Assembly (NCBI RefSeq): GCF_030463565.1
Contig: NC_134643.1
Coordinates: 45,360,221 to 45,424,220, forward strand
Origin: Pelecanus crispus
Taxonomy: Eukaryota; Chordata; Aves; Pelecaniformes; Pelecanidae
Length of the DNA stretch: 64,000 nt
Direction: 5' to 3'
Shown: positions 38,430 to 51,695 of the stretch, piece after piece
Numbering within the stretch: position 1 is the first letter of the stretch
How the letters are laid out: the number at the start of each line of letters is the position of its first letter
Notes under the pieces: model-generated
Database searches by the model: none
Seen by the model: the letters and a program-made list of their open reading frames with translations, nothing else
Told to the model about the DNA's origin: nothing
Translations under genes and position numbers: made by a program

Positions 38430-39455
38430 CTACAATGGCAAACATCAAAGCAGACAGCTATTTATACATTTAACAAAATGGAAATGATAGAAGTAACAAG
38501 AAGTGCTTTCCAAAACACTTAATAGGTCAGTCTAATAAACTGCAGAAAAATTATTTCACAGCTCTTGTGTTTCTGAGAACTCGCTAAATTTACCGCCCCA
38601 GGGAGTCAAATACTTGGATAACGCAGCTCTCATCACATAGGTAATCAAATTTAAACACATTCTTATCCTATCTTATTTTTAAAGAATTAAAAGTTTTATG
38701 AACTGTGCACATTAAAAACCAAGCTAAACAATTTTATTTTAAAAAGGAAAGTACCACTATGGAATTTAAATCAAGCATCTTTTTAAGCAGATGAAAACAT
38801 AAAGGATGAAAACCAAGTATATGTCCAAAACATAAGAAGCTTACACATATCAACAGACTTTTCAGGAACTATGAATATGGCCTGTAAGGAACTGGAAAGC
38901 AAACCAAAGTGAGAAAGTGATGCAGCCCAACATACTAATTTTATGCCATTTCCAAATATTTGATTTCAGAACTAGGATATACAGCAGTTTGTCATAGCTC
39001 AGTTGGTAGGCACTCACTCATTAACTAGTTTTTTGCTTTAGATCATGTGTGTCTATTCCTTAAAAATCACTGCAATAGAATCTCAACAGACAAGCACTGC
39101 AAATGCACATAAGCTAGTTTTAAAAAAGCTTATGGATTCTCCATTGTGATTGCTATGCACAAAAACAGTGCCATTAAAAATACACAAAGCACAAGTCAAG
39201 TGTTTTCCAAGTCACAAATTTGTGTTCTTCCCATAGCTATTTTCTTCCTAACAGCAATGTTATTTACCTCTAATGTAGAATAATGAATAATTAAGAGCAG
39301 CAGAACAGAGTGCCCTGGGACCAGGCAGAGAGATACAGATCCTTCAGTCCCCAATCCACCAAAACCACACTTCTGTGACTTTGAAAATATACAGCTAAAC
39401 AGCCAAAGACAAAAAAAATCCCCCTTGTTCAGTCTTCACCAGAGGAACTCAAATG

Positions 39456-39582
39456 TAGACCCTCAAAAGCCATCTGGATGTGGTCCTGGGCAACCGGCTC
39501 TAGGTGGCCCTGCTTGGGCAGGGGGATTGGACAAGGTACCCTCCAGAGGTCCCTTCCAACACCAACCAGTCTGTGATTCTGT
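39456..39582 (+). mobile_element. CR1 LINE 3' tail
   Basis: This ~127-bp fragment has the CR1 end pattern: CATCTGGATGTGGTCCTGGG, GGGGGATTGGACAAGGTACC, CCCTTCCAACACCAACC and a final CTGTGATTCTGTGG. Its tail differs from the other copies, indicating another CR1 subfamily. It lies in a PAWR intron on the antisense strand. Confidence 0.88.
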
Positions 39583-40774
39583 GGAATCACACAGCCAAAA
39601 TATGTATACATATAGAGCACTTGGGAAAAGAATGAAAAGCACTATGAGTACCCCTACAACATTTCCTTTAAAACATAGAAGAGTATATGATTAATGTGTT
39701 CATTTAACAGTTTTGCATTTCATAACTCTAGAAAACCCCTGCTGACAATGTGCAAATCTAGATGGATACAGTGCAAACCAAACGCAGGAGTATCTGGCAA
39801 AGGGACGTCTTTTCATGGATATAAATATTGTTTTGCTCCAATACGTGTGAAGTTTCCAAGGCACACTGACACAATTGTAAGGAATTTTGTAGCTTAATGT
39901 TATTACCATATTTAGCACTGTTTATTCTTCATCTAGAAGATTTTTTTAAAAAACATTTCTAGGACCGGATACGCATGTTGCAATACAACATAAGAGAAAT
40001 ACTTTAGCTTAACTCTATAAATTCTAGATTATTTAGCTCTCTGAAAGATGCATTGCTTCATGCTGTTAATGTCACAAGGATAGACCACACAAAAAAGGCT
40101 GAATTTCTCATCACTCAAAAATTAACCCTTTTGCCAACGTACTAGAATATCTCAACTCAGCTCAAGTGAGCAATATTGGCAGATACTCCTACAGGAAAGT
40201 TAGAAGAAAAAAGAATATCTAGACAGGAAGGGTTTCATTAATACTGCAAATTAAGACATTTTTTCTATTTTCCCTGAAACTCACCCTCCAAAATTTCCTC
40301 ATCTATTCCACTGGGGAGCAGACCCTACTAAACACATTCCTTTTCAGTATCAGCAAATACAAAGGACATATCATGAAGACTTCTAGGAAATGGGATTTAA
40401 AAAAACATTTAAGGAGGCATTAATCTGTAACCTAACACAAGGAATGTGACAGACACAGAGTTCATTATTTTGGTTGTTATAACCAATGTCCAGTACACAG
40501 CAACAGCAAAAAAGGTACCATCCGAGACACGGTAGACATATCTTTCACAGAGCATGGCATATTAGTCTTCAGATACAATGTCACTTTATAAGCCTTAAAC
40601 AACAAAGAAAACTTACCTAGAATAACAGTATCACTGAATTTGGTGTCTATACTTTACTAGGAGAAAACACCTATCAGCCAGCCCCAACATGGAATTTCCA
40701 TTTCTCTATGGAAATAAACCTGTATATTTTTTTATATATATAAAATCTATTTTATATTTATAAATATGTAACAA

Positions 40775-40812
40775 CAATACTACTACTACTAATAATAATA
40801 ATAATGATAATC
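40775..40812. repeat. (ACT)n(AAT)n trinucleotide repeat
   Basis: A short compound run of ACT then AAT units, ending AATAATGATAAT. It is a simple repeat within a PAWR intron. Confidence 0.8.
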
Positions 40813-43800
40813 TGCCCAAACTGAAGAGCTTTGTATACTACTACGAAAACAAACTGGGTTTATGCCTTCTTTTGGGGGAGCGGGGGGAAAGTGCATGCAT
40901 GTGACAGCAGAACCCCATTTAGTTTGGGGCTGCAACTGAAACCTTGCTTTCTAACTGAATAAACGTTTACAAGTGCTTGCAACTTGGAAGCTGCTGGAAT
41001 TTCACAAAAGTTATGAAAGAAAAGAAAGCCTATTGTCAATAGAGGTACATTGGGTAAAAGTGGTGATTAGCACCAGAAATAAAACAATAGGGGTCTGGCA
41101 AGCTGAAAAAAATTTAGAGTCACTGCTCAAGAATGCAATTCAAAACGTATTCCACTTTTTAGCATTCAAGCAACTTATGCACATGACTGTTTCAACACTT
41201 GCAGTTGAAACATCCAGCCACAGGCTATGGCTGCAGGAAACAGTATTTTTAATTTCCCCTCCCCTCCCCCCCCAAAAAAGAGCGTCTGAGATTGTATTTG
41301 CAGCCATATGTACACTAGATTAGAGTGCCCACCTGGAGAGCAGCAAATGACAACGCATTTGGGTAGAAACATCCCTCACTACTGCTTCAAAAGGGCACGT
41401 TCAACAAGACATTTAACAAACTTCAACTTGCTATTCCATCAATTCACCTTCAATTCACCACTATCAAAACCTCATTTTAAATGGGTATTCCTGTACTAGA
41501 ATGCTGAAAACAGAAAACACTTTTGCAACTTAAGACTTGCTTTTGAAAGTTTTTTCTGGCTGTACTTCAATAAAAATCATATCGTGAAATCAACCCACAT
41601 CGCAGTTTGACGACTCTTACACAGAAACAAAGGTTTTGTGTCAGAATGATGTTCTAGTAATTTCCTTTAATATAACGTAAAATCAGTTATTCACAAAGGG
41701 GCAGGTTTAACAGCAATATTACAGAAAGGTGGAATAAATCTTGCTCCTGCCAACGCCTCTTTGGTTTTTTTCAATGTTTTCTTGAAGCACTGTCCAAATT
41801 GCAATTTTACCCAATTAAAATCACCCGGTCAAAACCAGATTTCATTGATTTCAATTGCAACACATTTATTTACTTTGCCAGAATCTTGTAACTATACTTG
41901 ATTTGGAAACTCCTAATTACGTCAGTGAAATCCAGCCAGTTGCTAACATCTTCTCTGGAAGAATGAGCAAAAGACAGTATTTCTGAACAGGCCACCTTGG
42001 ACTTCAGTTACTTCAGACTGCTTAAGCCAAGTCCATGGCTTCCAGAGCTCAGTGAAGGAAAGGCAGTCTTGTCTTCTCTACAGCTGTATGTTCCTAGCTT
42101 CCTCCACTTTTCCTGGCTCTGGCCTTCAGATGACTCAGTAGGAAACCATTCAAGGAGCTCATGAAGCAATCCAGCAGCCCAGCAAAGAAAGCCATCATCT
42201 TTCAGCCATAGTGGCTCCCTGAAGCATCACCCTCTCCAGTTGCATGAACATTGGTACAAGGGTCAGTGAGGAACCGCAACCAGCTCAACTGAGATCATCA
42301 AAAACTTCTGCAGAAATAAACCCTAAGTGTTTCTGCCTTCTCATAACATCAACATTGGCTGAAAAGGGGATACAAAAGTCAGGAAAAGCACCTTGAGTGA
42401 CCCCTGTCTACCTTAAGTGTTCCTATTTGCACAGTAGTGGTCCTAATGTAACAAGCTAGATGAGACAGTGCTTCAACAGCCAACTCTCACTGCAAAACTC
42501 CCAAACACAGGCAAGTGGGCAAGTCTGGGCATAGTGTTAGGAAATAGTATTTTGCAGCTGTATTTTTTTGATGTAGTGAGACCAAGGTTAGTATGATGGA
42601 ATGTAAATTGTTATAGTTTAAGCTCTGTAGTAATCTAAAAACACTGAGCACCAGAATTTCGTCAGGGCTTTAACATTTCCTTCACAGCTCTTCCAATGAC
42701 TGCTCTGAAGCACTAGCTTCTTTTCTTGTGATCTCTTCTTCCTCATTTATTTTTCAACTCTTGTATGAATGTTAAACTCAAGTGCAACGTGGTCTTTTAG
42801 AACTAGTGGGCAAGGGTCTCTGCCTGTTGGGTTGCACGTTAGTGTGCCGTACTGTTCTAAAAGAGAAGGAAAAAACTCTCTGACATTTTGTCTAGAAGCC
42901 ATAAAGCTGTACCATATTGTATTCATTTCCACTAATAAACAAACTTTTAAGGGGAACACACCCCCGAACCACTAAGAGATTTTCATCTAACTCTTCCTGT
43001 AAACCAATCCAGACTGATCTGTCTGATCCGTGAACCATGCAAAAATCTTGAGTTATTTTAAATCCTGATTTGCAAGGTTTTCTTTTCAATTTAAGACATT
43101 TCTAAAAAAGAAGCTAAATTGGTTCAGAAGCTAGTAGACAGTCTTAAAACTAAGCTGCTAAAATAAATTCTCTGTACTTATAAAAATATTCTTATGTCCA
43201 CATACTTATCTTGCTTTACTGTTACTTGCTAACAAACCTTTTAGTTCACAGAATGCAAGAGAAACATAAATCATGTTTACATGTAGATTACATTCAAATA
43301 TTTCAATAAACAGAATATACTTTGTCATTCTCTTGTTTGAGAAATCAGTGATGACACCAACTATGCTAATAGCATCAGCCTGAATCAGAAAACCATTCTT
43401 ACTAATGGCAACGTGCTTGTTGCTTTAAAATAACTACTCACAGAGCAGTGCAAAAACTGGTAGACCCAGCTAACAGTAATAGAAGTTTGGAATGGCCAAG
43501 ATAAGGCCTATCACAGGAAGAAAAGCTTAGGGAGAAATGAAAGAAGAGGAAGTTGATATGGGCTGTTATCACTGAAGGATACCTACACATTTTAATTGCA
43601 TGAAGCTCACAGGCAGGACAGATGGCTGGTCCCAACTCCCAAGTACACCCATGAACATGTCCTGTGGCCTTCATATCAACATGACCTTGAAGATTCTGCT
43701 CATGCTTTTAATAGATATTACAGTACCACTCCAGGTCACAACAGAACCATCACTTTCTTTTGAAAATATTCTATGTGGGTAATCATGCAATTACAAAGGA

Positions 43801-44179
43801 ACCCCTACAAAAACTTTTGGGGTCTAAGTATGAAAATTTTTAGTCAATTCAGAAGATGGACTACAAGTATAGATTAAGATCCTCATCACAAACTTTTATT
43901 TACATTACTGCATAAGAAGACAGGCTCAGTTTGTCCAAGTCAGCCAGAACAGAAGTAGAATAACACAACAGCAGCCAGCAGAGTTCATTTGTAAATATGT
44001 CTTCCAGTCAACAGGCACCCAGTGAAACGGGTTTCTCAGCAATGTCATATAAATTTTTAACCATGGATTGCTACATCCATATAAGGCAAAGCAGCCAGCA
44101 TGTCTGATTAAATAGGTAGTAAAATCTGTGCAATTCCTTGAACACTGGAACATATTGAGAGAATAGCAATTCCATGAGC

Positions 44180-44545
44180 CAGGAGGCTGGGTATCTCAAT
44201 GCAGACATGGAAAAAGCTATATGGGAAGGGAAAGGGAAGGTACTGGAAGCCTGGAATGGTATCCATAACCCAGAACTAGAAGTCAGAAGAGGACAGAGGA
44301 TGGAGACAAAAGAGGGAAAAAAAAAACCAAGACAGAAAAATATTGCAGAGAAGACTAGGACCTCAATGGTTAAATATAAGGATGTATGAGAAAGGGGGAG
44401 AGAAAGGAAAGGGTGTCTAACTGGGCTAGGAAATGGAAAACAGTGAAGAAAAATGCTGAGATTAAGAGATGTCACTTCTGATGAGGAACAACTGGGGAAG
44501 GAGAGAGCAAAAGATAAGGAGCAGGAGTAGTAAAGATGGGGGAAA
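44180..44545 (+). other. Purine-rich stretch
   Basis: About 360 bp in which the plus strand is dominated by A and G (for example GGAAGGGAAAGGGAAGG and GAAAGGGGGAGAGAAAGG), with few pyrimidine clusters. The sense strand of PAWR is therefore pyrimidine-rich here. It is not a tandem repeat. No transcript or element is recognised. Confidence 0.6.
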
Positions 44546-45454
44546 ATGACCTGAAAATTTCTGACAAATAATGCATTCTTCTTGGAGCGGGGAGTCTATA
44601 ACAGAGCCCAAGAATTTAGGCAAACACTATCTTTTTGCTTTTGCTGTCACATGCCTGTAAAGTTTAACAGCCTCTTCACGCACAAAGTACTGACCACCTA
44701 TTGTCAGAGCAGTACAAGTAACAGTTTCAAACAGGATCTCAAAGTGATTGTCCCTATGTGAGAACATGCTTTGCTCTCAATTTGCTTTGAAAACCTAAGG
44801 GAGTACGCCCAAAAATGTTAAAAGCACATTAAGCTGAACATATTTGAGCCTTCAAGCAGGTGATGGTCTCAATTCGGCCTTTTGGCATTTGCATTCCAGT
44901 ACTAGGTGTTATCACAGAACGGCATTATCAGTTTCCAAAGGACTTCTGCTGTATTTGGGACATAAGTGAGATCTACACCACAGTGACTGAGAATTACTGT
45001 AGAGGATGCTGTTTTCTCTAGGACCTTCTCTTACTGCAGATCTTGGAAGGGGCAAACAAGCCAAACATTGCCAGAACTGAAGAGGACTCTGGTCCCAACT
45101 CCTTCCTTTAGCATTCACACCAGAAAGCAAAGCCACTGGGAGCCATACTTTGTTCAAGTACTCTTACCTGAAAAATTACTTGGGAGGAGGACTGAAATTT
45201 TCAAATATAGAGGAAAAATCAAGATACTGCTAACTCTAATCACAGTGGGCATTGAGTCTCTATCTATAAAATATTAGCTATATGGAAGTACAGTTAGACT
45301 AAAACCCTCTTAGTACTTGTGAGCACTGGGCACTGTGCTGACCTCACAGGAAAATAATCCTTTGTTTTCAACATGAGGTTTGAAGACTATGCAATGAGTA
45401 AGATAGATGGCAACACATGTAACAAAATACTTTTGTGACTGCATCCCATGCATC

Positions 45455-46602
45455 AGTGACTGCATCAGTGGACAAGGGAAAAGCAACAGATGTCATCTAT
45501 CTGGACTTCTGTAAAGCCTTCAACACAGTCCCCCACAACATCCTTCTCTCTAAATTGGGGAGATATGGATTTGATGGATGGACTGTTCGATGGATAAGGA
45601 CTTGGCTGGATGGTCGCATCCAGAGGGTCATGGTCAATGGCTCGATGTCCACATGGAGACCAGTGACAAGTGGTGTCCCTCAGGGGTCCGTACTGGGACC
45701 AGTGCTCTTTAATATCTTCATCAATGACATAGACAGTGGGATTGCGTGCGCCCTCAACAAGTCTGCAGACACCACCAAGCTGAGGGGTGCAGTTGACACG
45801 CCAGAAGGATGAGATGTCATCCAAAGCTGGAGAGGTGGACCTGTGTGAACCTCATGAAGTTCAACAAGGCCAAGCACACCTGGGTTGGAGCAACCCCCGA
45901 TTTCAATATAGGCTGGGGGATGAAGGGATTGAGAGCAGCCCTGCGCAGAAGGACTTGGAGGTACTGGTAGATGAAAAGCTGGATGTGAGCCAACCATGTG
46001 TGCTTGCAGCCCAGAAAGCCAACCGAATCCTGGGCTGCATCAAAAGCAGCGTGGCCAGCAGGTCGAGGGAGGTGATTCTGCCCCTCTGCTCTGCTGAGAC
46101 CCCACCTGGAGTACTGCGTCCAGCTCTGGGGCCCTCAGCACAAGAAGGACATGGACCTGTTGGAGCGAGTCCAGAGGAGGGCCACAGAAATGATCCAAGG
46201 GCTGAAGCACCTCTCCTACGAGGACAGGCTGAGAGAGTTGGGGTTGTTCAGCCTGGAGGAGAGAAGGCTGCGAGCAGACCTTATTGCAGTCTTTCAGTAC
46301 TTAAAGTGGGCCTATAGGAAGGATGGGGACAATCTTTTTAGCGCAGCCTGTTGGGACAGGAGGAGGAGTAATAGATTTAGGAGAACGGATTTAGACTGGA
46401 TATAAGGAAGACATTTTTTTTTTACAATGAGGTTGGTGAAACACTGGAACGGGTTGCCCGGAGAGGTAGTGGAGGCCCCATCCCTAGAAATATTCAAGGT
46501 CAGGCTGGATGGGGCTCTGAGCAACTGCTCACTGCAGGGGGGTTGGGCTAGATGACCTCTAAAGGTCCCTTCCAACTCAATGCATTCTATGATTCTATGA
46601 TT
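45455..46602 (+). mobile_element. CR1 LINE, 5'-truncated, RT portion
   Basis: This CR1 copy in a PAWR intron begins slightly earlier in the reverse transcriptase than the copy at 6004. It shows [20 protein letters not shown] (usual DFSKAFDTV motif, here with changes) and [20 protein letters not shown]. The catalytic motif reads SADTTKL, with ACC at 45771-45773 where an active element has GAC. Further downstream there are frame breaks, then [16 protein letters not shown] and the 3' end TTCTATGATTCTATGATT. It shares long identical blocks with 6004-7106, so the two derive from closely related source elements. Confidence 0.94.
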
Positions 46603-47239
46603 GAACACCAATTCACAGCAAGTCAGATTCCTCCTGAATGTGATGCCAGTCCTGAGAGGGAAAGTTCAAGAACAAAAAAATGCACATCCTACATATAACC
46701 AAAGCTGACTGAACAAGGACTGGACAAAAAAGTGTTATTTTAGCATTTTCTAGCTTTGAAGTTTCCTATTTTTGCAATGCTAATCAGAAGAATTAGCTTA
46801 TTTTCAAATAAACTACAAATGTGATTGCGCAAACTTCTATTTATTACCACCCTACACACAACCAAGTGTGCAAGTGAGTGAGGATATACAGCATGTGAAG
46901 AGAGTAAAGATAAGGTTTATGAAAAGCCACAAAGCACTACGACACACACCACTAAGTATTCGGCAGATACAAATAGCAATGAAATTCTGCACAGGGACTG
47001 AAGAGGAAGTGGAGACTGAACTAAAATGTGTTCCTTAATAAGAAAGTAATCATGAAATTATATAGTTATTAAGGTTGTGACAATAAGTTCACCCATTCTG
47101 CAATGACAAAGTGAATTAAAAAAACCCCTAGAGCAATAAAAAGCATCACCCAACTAGGTTTATGGGAACCCAGGAACATAAACATAGAAGACAGCACCAC
47201 GCTAAGAAATCTAAAGCATAACAGGACACGTTATTATTT

Positions 47240-47432
47240 TTTATGGTGATGGTGGTGAGACACTGGAACAGGTTGCCCAGACAAGTTGTGGATGTCCCAT
47301 CATTGGAAGTGTTCAAGGTCAGGTTGGGTGGGGCTTTGATCAACCTAATTTAGTGAAAGATGTCCCTGCCCATGGCAGGGGGGTTGGACTAGATGATCTT
47401 TGAAGGTCTCTTCCAACCCAAACCATTCCATA
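47240..47432 (+). mobile_element. CR1 LINE 3' tail
   Basis: This ~190-bp fragment includes GTGAGACACTGGAACAGG, GTTGCCCAGACAAGTTGTGG and CTTCCAACCCAAACCATTCC, all from the end of CR1 ORF2 and its 3' UTR. The terminal TGATTCTA repeat is almost lost. It is antisense to PAWR. Confidence 0.9.
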
Positions 47433-48247
47433 GGTGAACAAGTCTGGGGGGTGGAAAACACACCAGTAAAGACTAGACATTTGTAGGTGCTCTCTGCAGT
47501 TACTTCTACAGCCAGGATATATATACACAGATGAATTAACCACCTACAATTTTACCCAAGTAAAGGATACCTAAAAGAGAATACATTCAGTGTGTCAAAT
47601 AAAAATACATTTACACAAATACCTTGCTTCAGTTGACTTATTTTAGGCCCCACATTACCATTACGTTTTCTTAATAATTGTGATAGCTGTGTCAATATTA
47701 ACTCCACATGGACAAAAATTTCACTCACTGGTCACGTGCATCAAGAGCTTCTGAAATATTTATCTGAAGAACTTGAGTAATGACCAGGGTAACACTTGGC
47801 TCAAATACAAACAAACAGGACATGCTACATGTGGGCAGCATCCCCTACAACTGAGACAGTAGTATCACTACACCATAGAAATTTCTGTCAGTATTACTGT
47901 GGAGAGCAACAAAATTATCTTCCTGCATTAAATTTCAGAAGACGGTGGTTCATAAATTAACTGTGAAACTACTAGCTCCTAGGTAATGTCTAGTCAAGGT
48001 AGACATTTGCTTGGGAAACTGTGCTGCACTAGTAAGACCCAGCAAAATATTAGCTGAATTTATTTTAAAATAGTAACAGAGGGGTTTGAATAAGTTTGCT
48101 GCATCTCTCAGGTCCTTACCCCAAAATCAAGGCTATATATCTACAGTAGCAGTATGATGGCCTCTACTACAAACACCCATTTAATCAGCTTTATTTCTGG
48201 CAGAACTATGTATGTAAAGAAATGTGTTGCGTACAAAGATCTCATAC

Positions 48248-48282
48248 CTTTTATATCTGCTTGAAACCATCCTGGAGGAGTC
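48248..48282 (-). CDS. PAWR: PAWR (Par-4) coding exon of 35 nt
   Basis: Read on the minus strand, this short exon has an AG acceptor at 48284-48283 and a GT donor at 48247-48246 (GTATGAG). It encodes DSSRMVSSRYK plus the first two bases (AG) of a serine codon. Human PAWR has EPPRTVSGRYKS at the matching place, so the RYKS core is conserved and the first residues differ. It lies in the linker between the SAC apoptosis domain, which is encoded upstream and not seen here, and the C-terminal coiled coil. It begins in phase 0 and ends in phase 2, which fits the next exon at 38429 exactly. Exon size, order and strand agree with the other three exons. An exon this short could arise by chance; the phase match and the aligned residues make that unlikely. 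Confidence 0.85.
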
Positions 48283-50359
48283 CTAAAAAAAAAATCAGAA
48301 AGAAAAACCTAATTAACATTTTTCTTTTATTTTTACTTCCAAAATACTTTATCACTCCATAGAAAATGAAGCCTGCAGTTAAAAGCAGGAGGCCCACACT
48401 TCAAAAAACTGCTGTACAGCCCAGCTTTGCACTATTTTGCTATCAGGAATAGACAGAATACCAGGATTATTGTCACTGCGTTACTGCTTCTGAACATCAG
48501 CTCAGAACCCTTAAACGACAGCTTCTGGTTGCATCTTAAAACTGGATGCACTTACTCCGTCCCCCCGCATCCAGAACATGCAGCTTACCAAAACATACAT
48601 GCTGCCACCAATACACCTTCACTACCACTACTAATACAGAAACGCTTGTGCACTTTGGTAGCTGTTCATCTACCTGTCCAAGAGCAGCAGAGCAAAACTG
48701 TTCCAACTCCTCGGCACCATTGCTATCCTTCTGGACGGAACAAAAACCGAAGCCAGCAAGTAGTACAGGGTTGAGACCCAAATCACTTTGTTATCAGCTG
48801 GGTTATGGTAACTACAGGTATGCTGTTCGCCATACTAACCCAGGTGTTGCAACCTGGTTCACCTCTGTTTCTGAAGTGGGTTAGCTGAAGTGCTAACTGA
48901 AGTGGTCTTCTCCTTGCATTTGCTGTTAAGTAGGTAGGCTAGACATCTGTATGTGGACATTTCATGCACTCAAATGTCAGACAGTGACTTGCCAAGCTAC
49001 GGTAAGTCGATTTTTGATCATTGCTTTCTAAGCACCTGCACAGGCTTAATGAATTCTGACTACAGACTTAAAGAACACACTGCATCTCCTTTGACTGTTC
49101 TTTGGAAATTATCTTAACAACGGAAATAGACAGAATCAGAACATACTTTAAATAACAGTACACATTTTCAATATGAGTTCAATGGTGCAACAGCTATGCA
49201 TCTGGCCCTTCAAAGATACATACATGGATTACTTGCGGATTACAAGGCTCATCAGATTTTTTTCTACCTTAAGGTAAAGAATTTCATTACTTTTCAGATT
49301 CCCACAATGCGGTAAGATGATGTTTTCACTAAGATTATATTTTGGTTTGGGTTTTTTTGTTGAGTTTGGATTTTTTTTAATTTGAAAAAATCCATTATGC
49401 TTTTACTTTGGCTCTGTAAAGATGGAAATCGAAACAAAAAGAACAGTGGGGAAAAGGGCTCATTTATTGTTACACAATCCCTGAAAACACATCGATGCAT
49501 TATATACAAATAAGAAAACCTGAAACAATATATTTGCATCAATAATTCTATGCTTGTAGCTTCCCAATACCAGTCTGATCACACAGAAAAATTAAGACAT
49601 GTTTCAACCAGTAAGTGATTGCTCAGATTAGACAAAGTAAGTCCACAAATATTTTTTTTGGATGTCGTAAGAAGAACATGAACCAATTATTTTATTAGTC
49701 ATAGACAGAACTCCCCCCCAGCATCAGCAAATATTAGGTAAAAAGTCAGGAAAGAATATTTAAGGACTTAATGAACTGAACAATTGTCTTTACTGGAAAA
49801 AATAATGGCAAAGCATCAAATTCTGCCTATTTATGACACTAACTGCAGACAAAGGAATAAAAGAGTTCTCAAAACAAGGTGCAAGAGAAATGCCATCCAC
49901 GCTGAAAATCCTACAAAACATTACACTACCTTCACTGATCAATGCATTAAAGTCTAAGTAAATAAACAAGCTAAAAAATAGGATTAAAAGAATACTATTT
50001 TTTTTATAGAAAATGAAGTTGACAAAAAGTATTTGTATTACAGAAACAAAACCTGATCTTAAAGTGCATTTTATTTTATGAAGCATTTTTAACTTCTGCA
50101 ATATGTGCTACACTTTCCCTAATATAAGCAGAAGAACAATATTCAACAAAGTTAAGTCATGGGAATTATTTGAAGAAACCCACAAAGTGGTGTAAAATTG
50201 CTATTTTAACACTGATAACTATTTTATCATTGATGACAGCATCTGAAAAGTAGCAATTCACAGCTATGAAACAGCAACCTAATTTCACCTCTAAAATGGC
50301 AAGGAAATAGAATTTTAAATGCTACCAACACTATTTTTAAAGTTACTAAGGCTACATTA

Positions 50360-51695
50360 TCTTTGAAAGGTCATGGCAGTAGGGGGAGGTTTCTGAGGAC
50401 TGGAAGTAAATGTCACTTCTGTCTTCAAAAAGGAAGATCCAGGAAACTACAGGCTAGTCCTTACCTCAGTCCCTGAGTAGGTGATGGAACAAATCCTGAA
50501 GGACAAGAAGGTGAAATCAGCATGGATCTACGAAGAGGAAATCATGCCTGACTGACCTGACAGCCTTCTACAAGGAGATGACTGGCTCAGTGGATGAAGG
50601 GAGAGCAGATGATGTTTATCTCAATTTTAGCAAGGCTTTCAACACCTTCCCACATGACATGTGTATAAGGCAAACTGCTGAAATATGGATCAGGTAAGTA
50701 GACTGTGAGGTGCAATGAAAAGTGACTGGACTACTGGGCTCAAAGGGTTATGAACAGCAGCACGAAGTCCAACTGATGCCCATCACTAGCAGGGGTTGAT
50801 ACAGGGGCCAGTACTGTTTAACATCTTTGTCAATGACCCAGATGATGGGACAAAGTGCACCCTCAGCAAGTTCGCAGACTACATAGAACTCGGATGAGCA
50901 GTTAATAATACATCAGGTGGCTGTGCTGCCATGCAGAAGGACACTGACAGACTGGAAAACAGCCTAATGGAGACCTCGTGAAGTTCAAAAAAAGGGAAAT
51001 GCAAAGTCTTGCACCTGAGGAGGAATAATCGCAAGTACCGGTACATGCTGTGGACCAGTTGGAAAGCTGCTGTGCAGAAAAGGACCTGCGGGTCCTGGTG
51101 GACACCAGGTTGAACATGAGCCATCAATGTGCCCTTGCAGCAAAGGCAGCCAATGGCATCCTCTGGACGCGCTGTCAGCAGGTCAAGGGAGGTGATCTTT
51201 CCCCTCTGCTCAGCCCTGGTGAGACCACAGCTGTAGTGCTGGGTCCAGTTCTGGGATTCTCAGTACTGGAGAGACTCCAACAAAGGGCCACACAGATGAT
51301 TAAAGGTTTGGAGCATGTGACACATGAGAAGCTGAGAATACTGGGAATGTTCAGCCTGGAGAAGAGAATACTCAGGAGGTTTCTTGTATAAACACCTGAT
51401 GGGGTAAAGAATATGGAGCCATACTCCACTGTGCCTAGACAAAGGATGAGAGGCAACGGACAGAAATTGAAATACAGGAAATTCAACTTAAATGTAAGAA
51501 AACGCTTTCTTACTGTGAGATTAAACACTGGAACAAGTTGCCTAGAGAGGTTATGGAGTTTCGGTCCATGGAGATAATAAAAACCCAACTGGCCACCATC
51601 CTGAACAATTTGCTCCAGTTGACCCTGCTTTGTCCACAGCCGTTGGGCTAGAGACTTCCCGAGATCCCTTCCAGCCTTAATAATTCTGTGTTTCT
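50360..51695 (+). mobile_element. CR1 LINE, older and degraded
   Basis: The longest CR1 fragment in the window, covering more of the reverse transcriptase than the others, from CTTTGAAAGGTCATGGCAG to the tail CCCTTCCAGCCTTAATAATT. Frames are broken by many stops and indels; only short pieces such as [20 protein letters not shown] (frame 51050-51391) are readable. The catalytic motif is FADYIEL, so the second aspartate is lost. Greater divergence shows it is older than the copies at 30400 and 45455. It lies in the probable upstream PAWR intron, antisense. Confidence 0.92.

Larger units (their letters stand above)
38430..48247 (-). other. PAWR: PAWR intron, 9.8 kb, with CR1 insertions
   Basis: The intron between the 35-nt exon and the 148-nt exon. 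It contains a CR1 tail at 39456-39582, a CR1 copy with reverse-transcriptase sequence at 45455-46602 and a further CR1 tail at 47240-47432, all on the plus strand. A short ACT/AAT repeat lies near 40780-40810 and a purine-rich stretch at 44180-44545. I see nothing identifiable in the remaining AT-rich sequence. Confidence 0.8.

Noticed and set aside
45465..45997. Minus-strand frames of 119 and 105 codons over the CR1 copy
   Set aside because: They are antisense shadows of the CR1 reverse-transcriptase sequence; similar shadows occur at 6052-6783 and 30340-31083.
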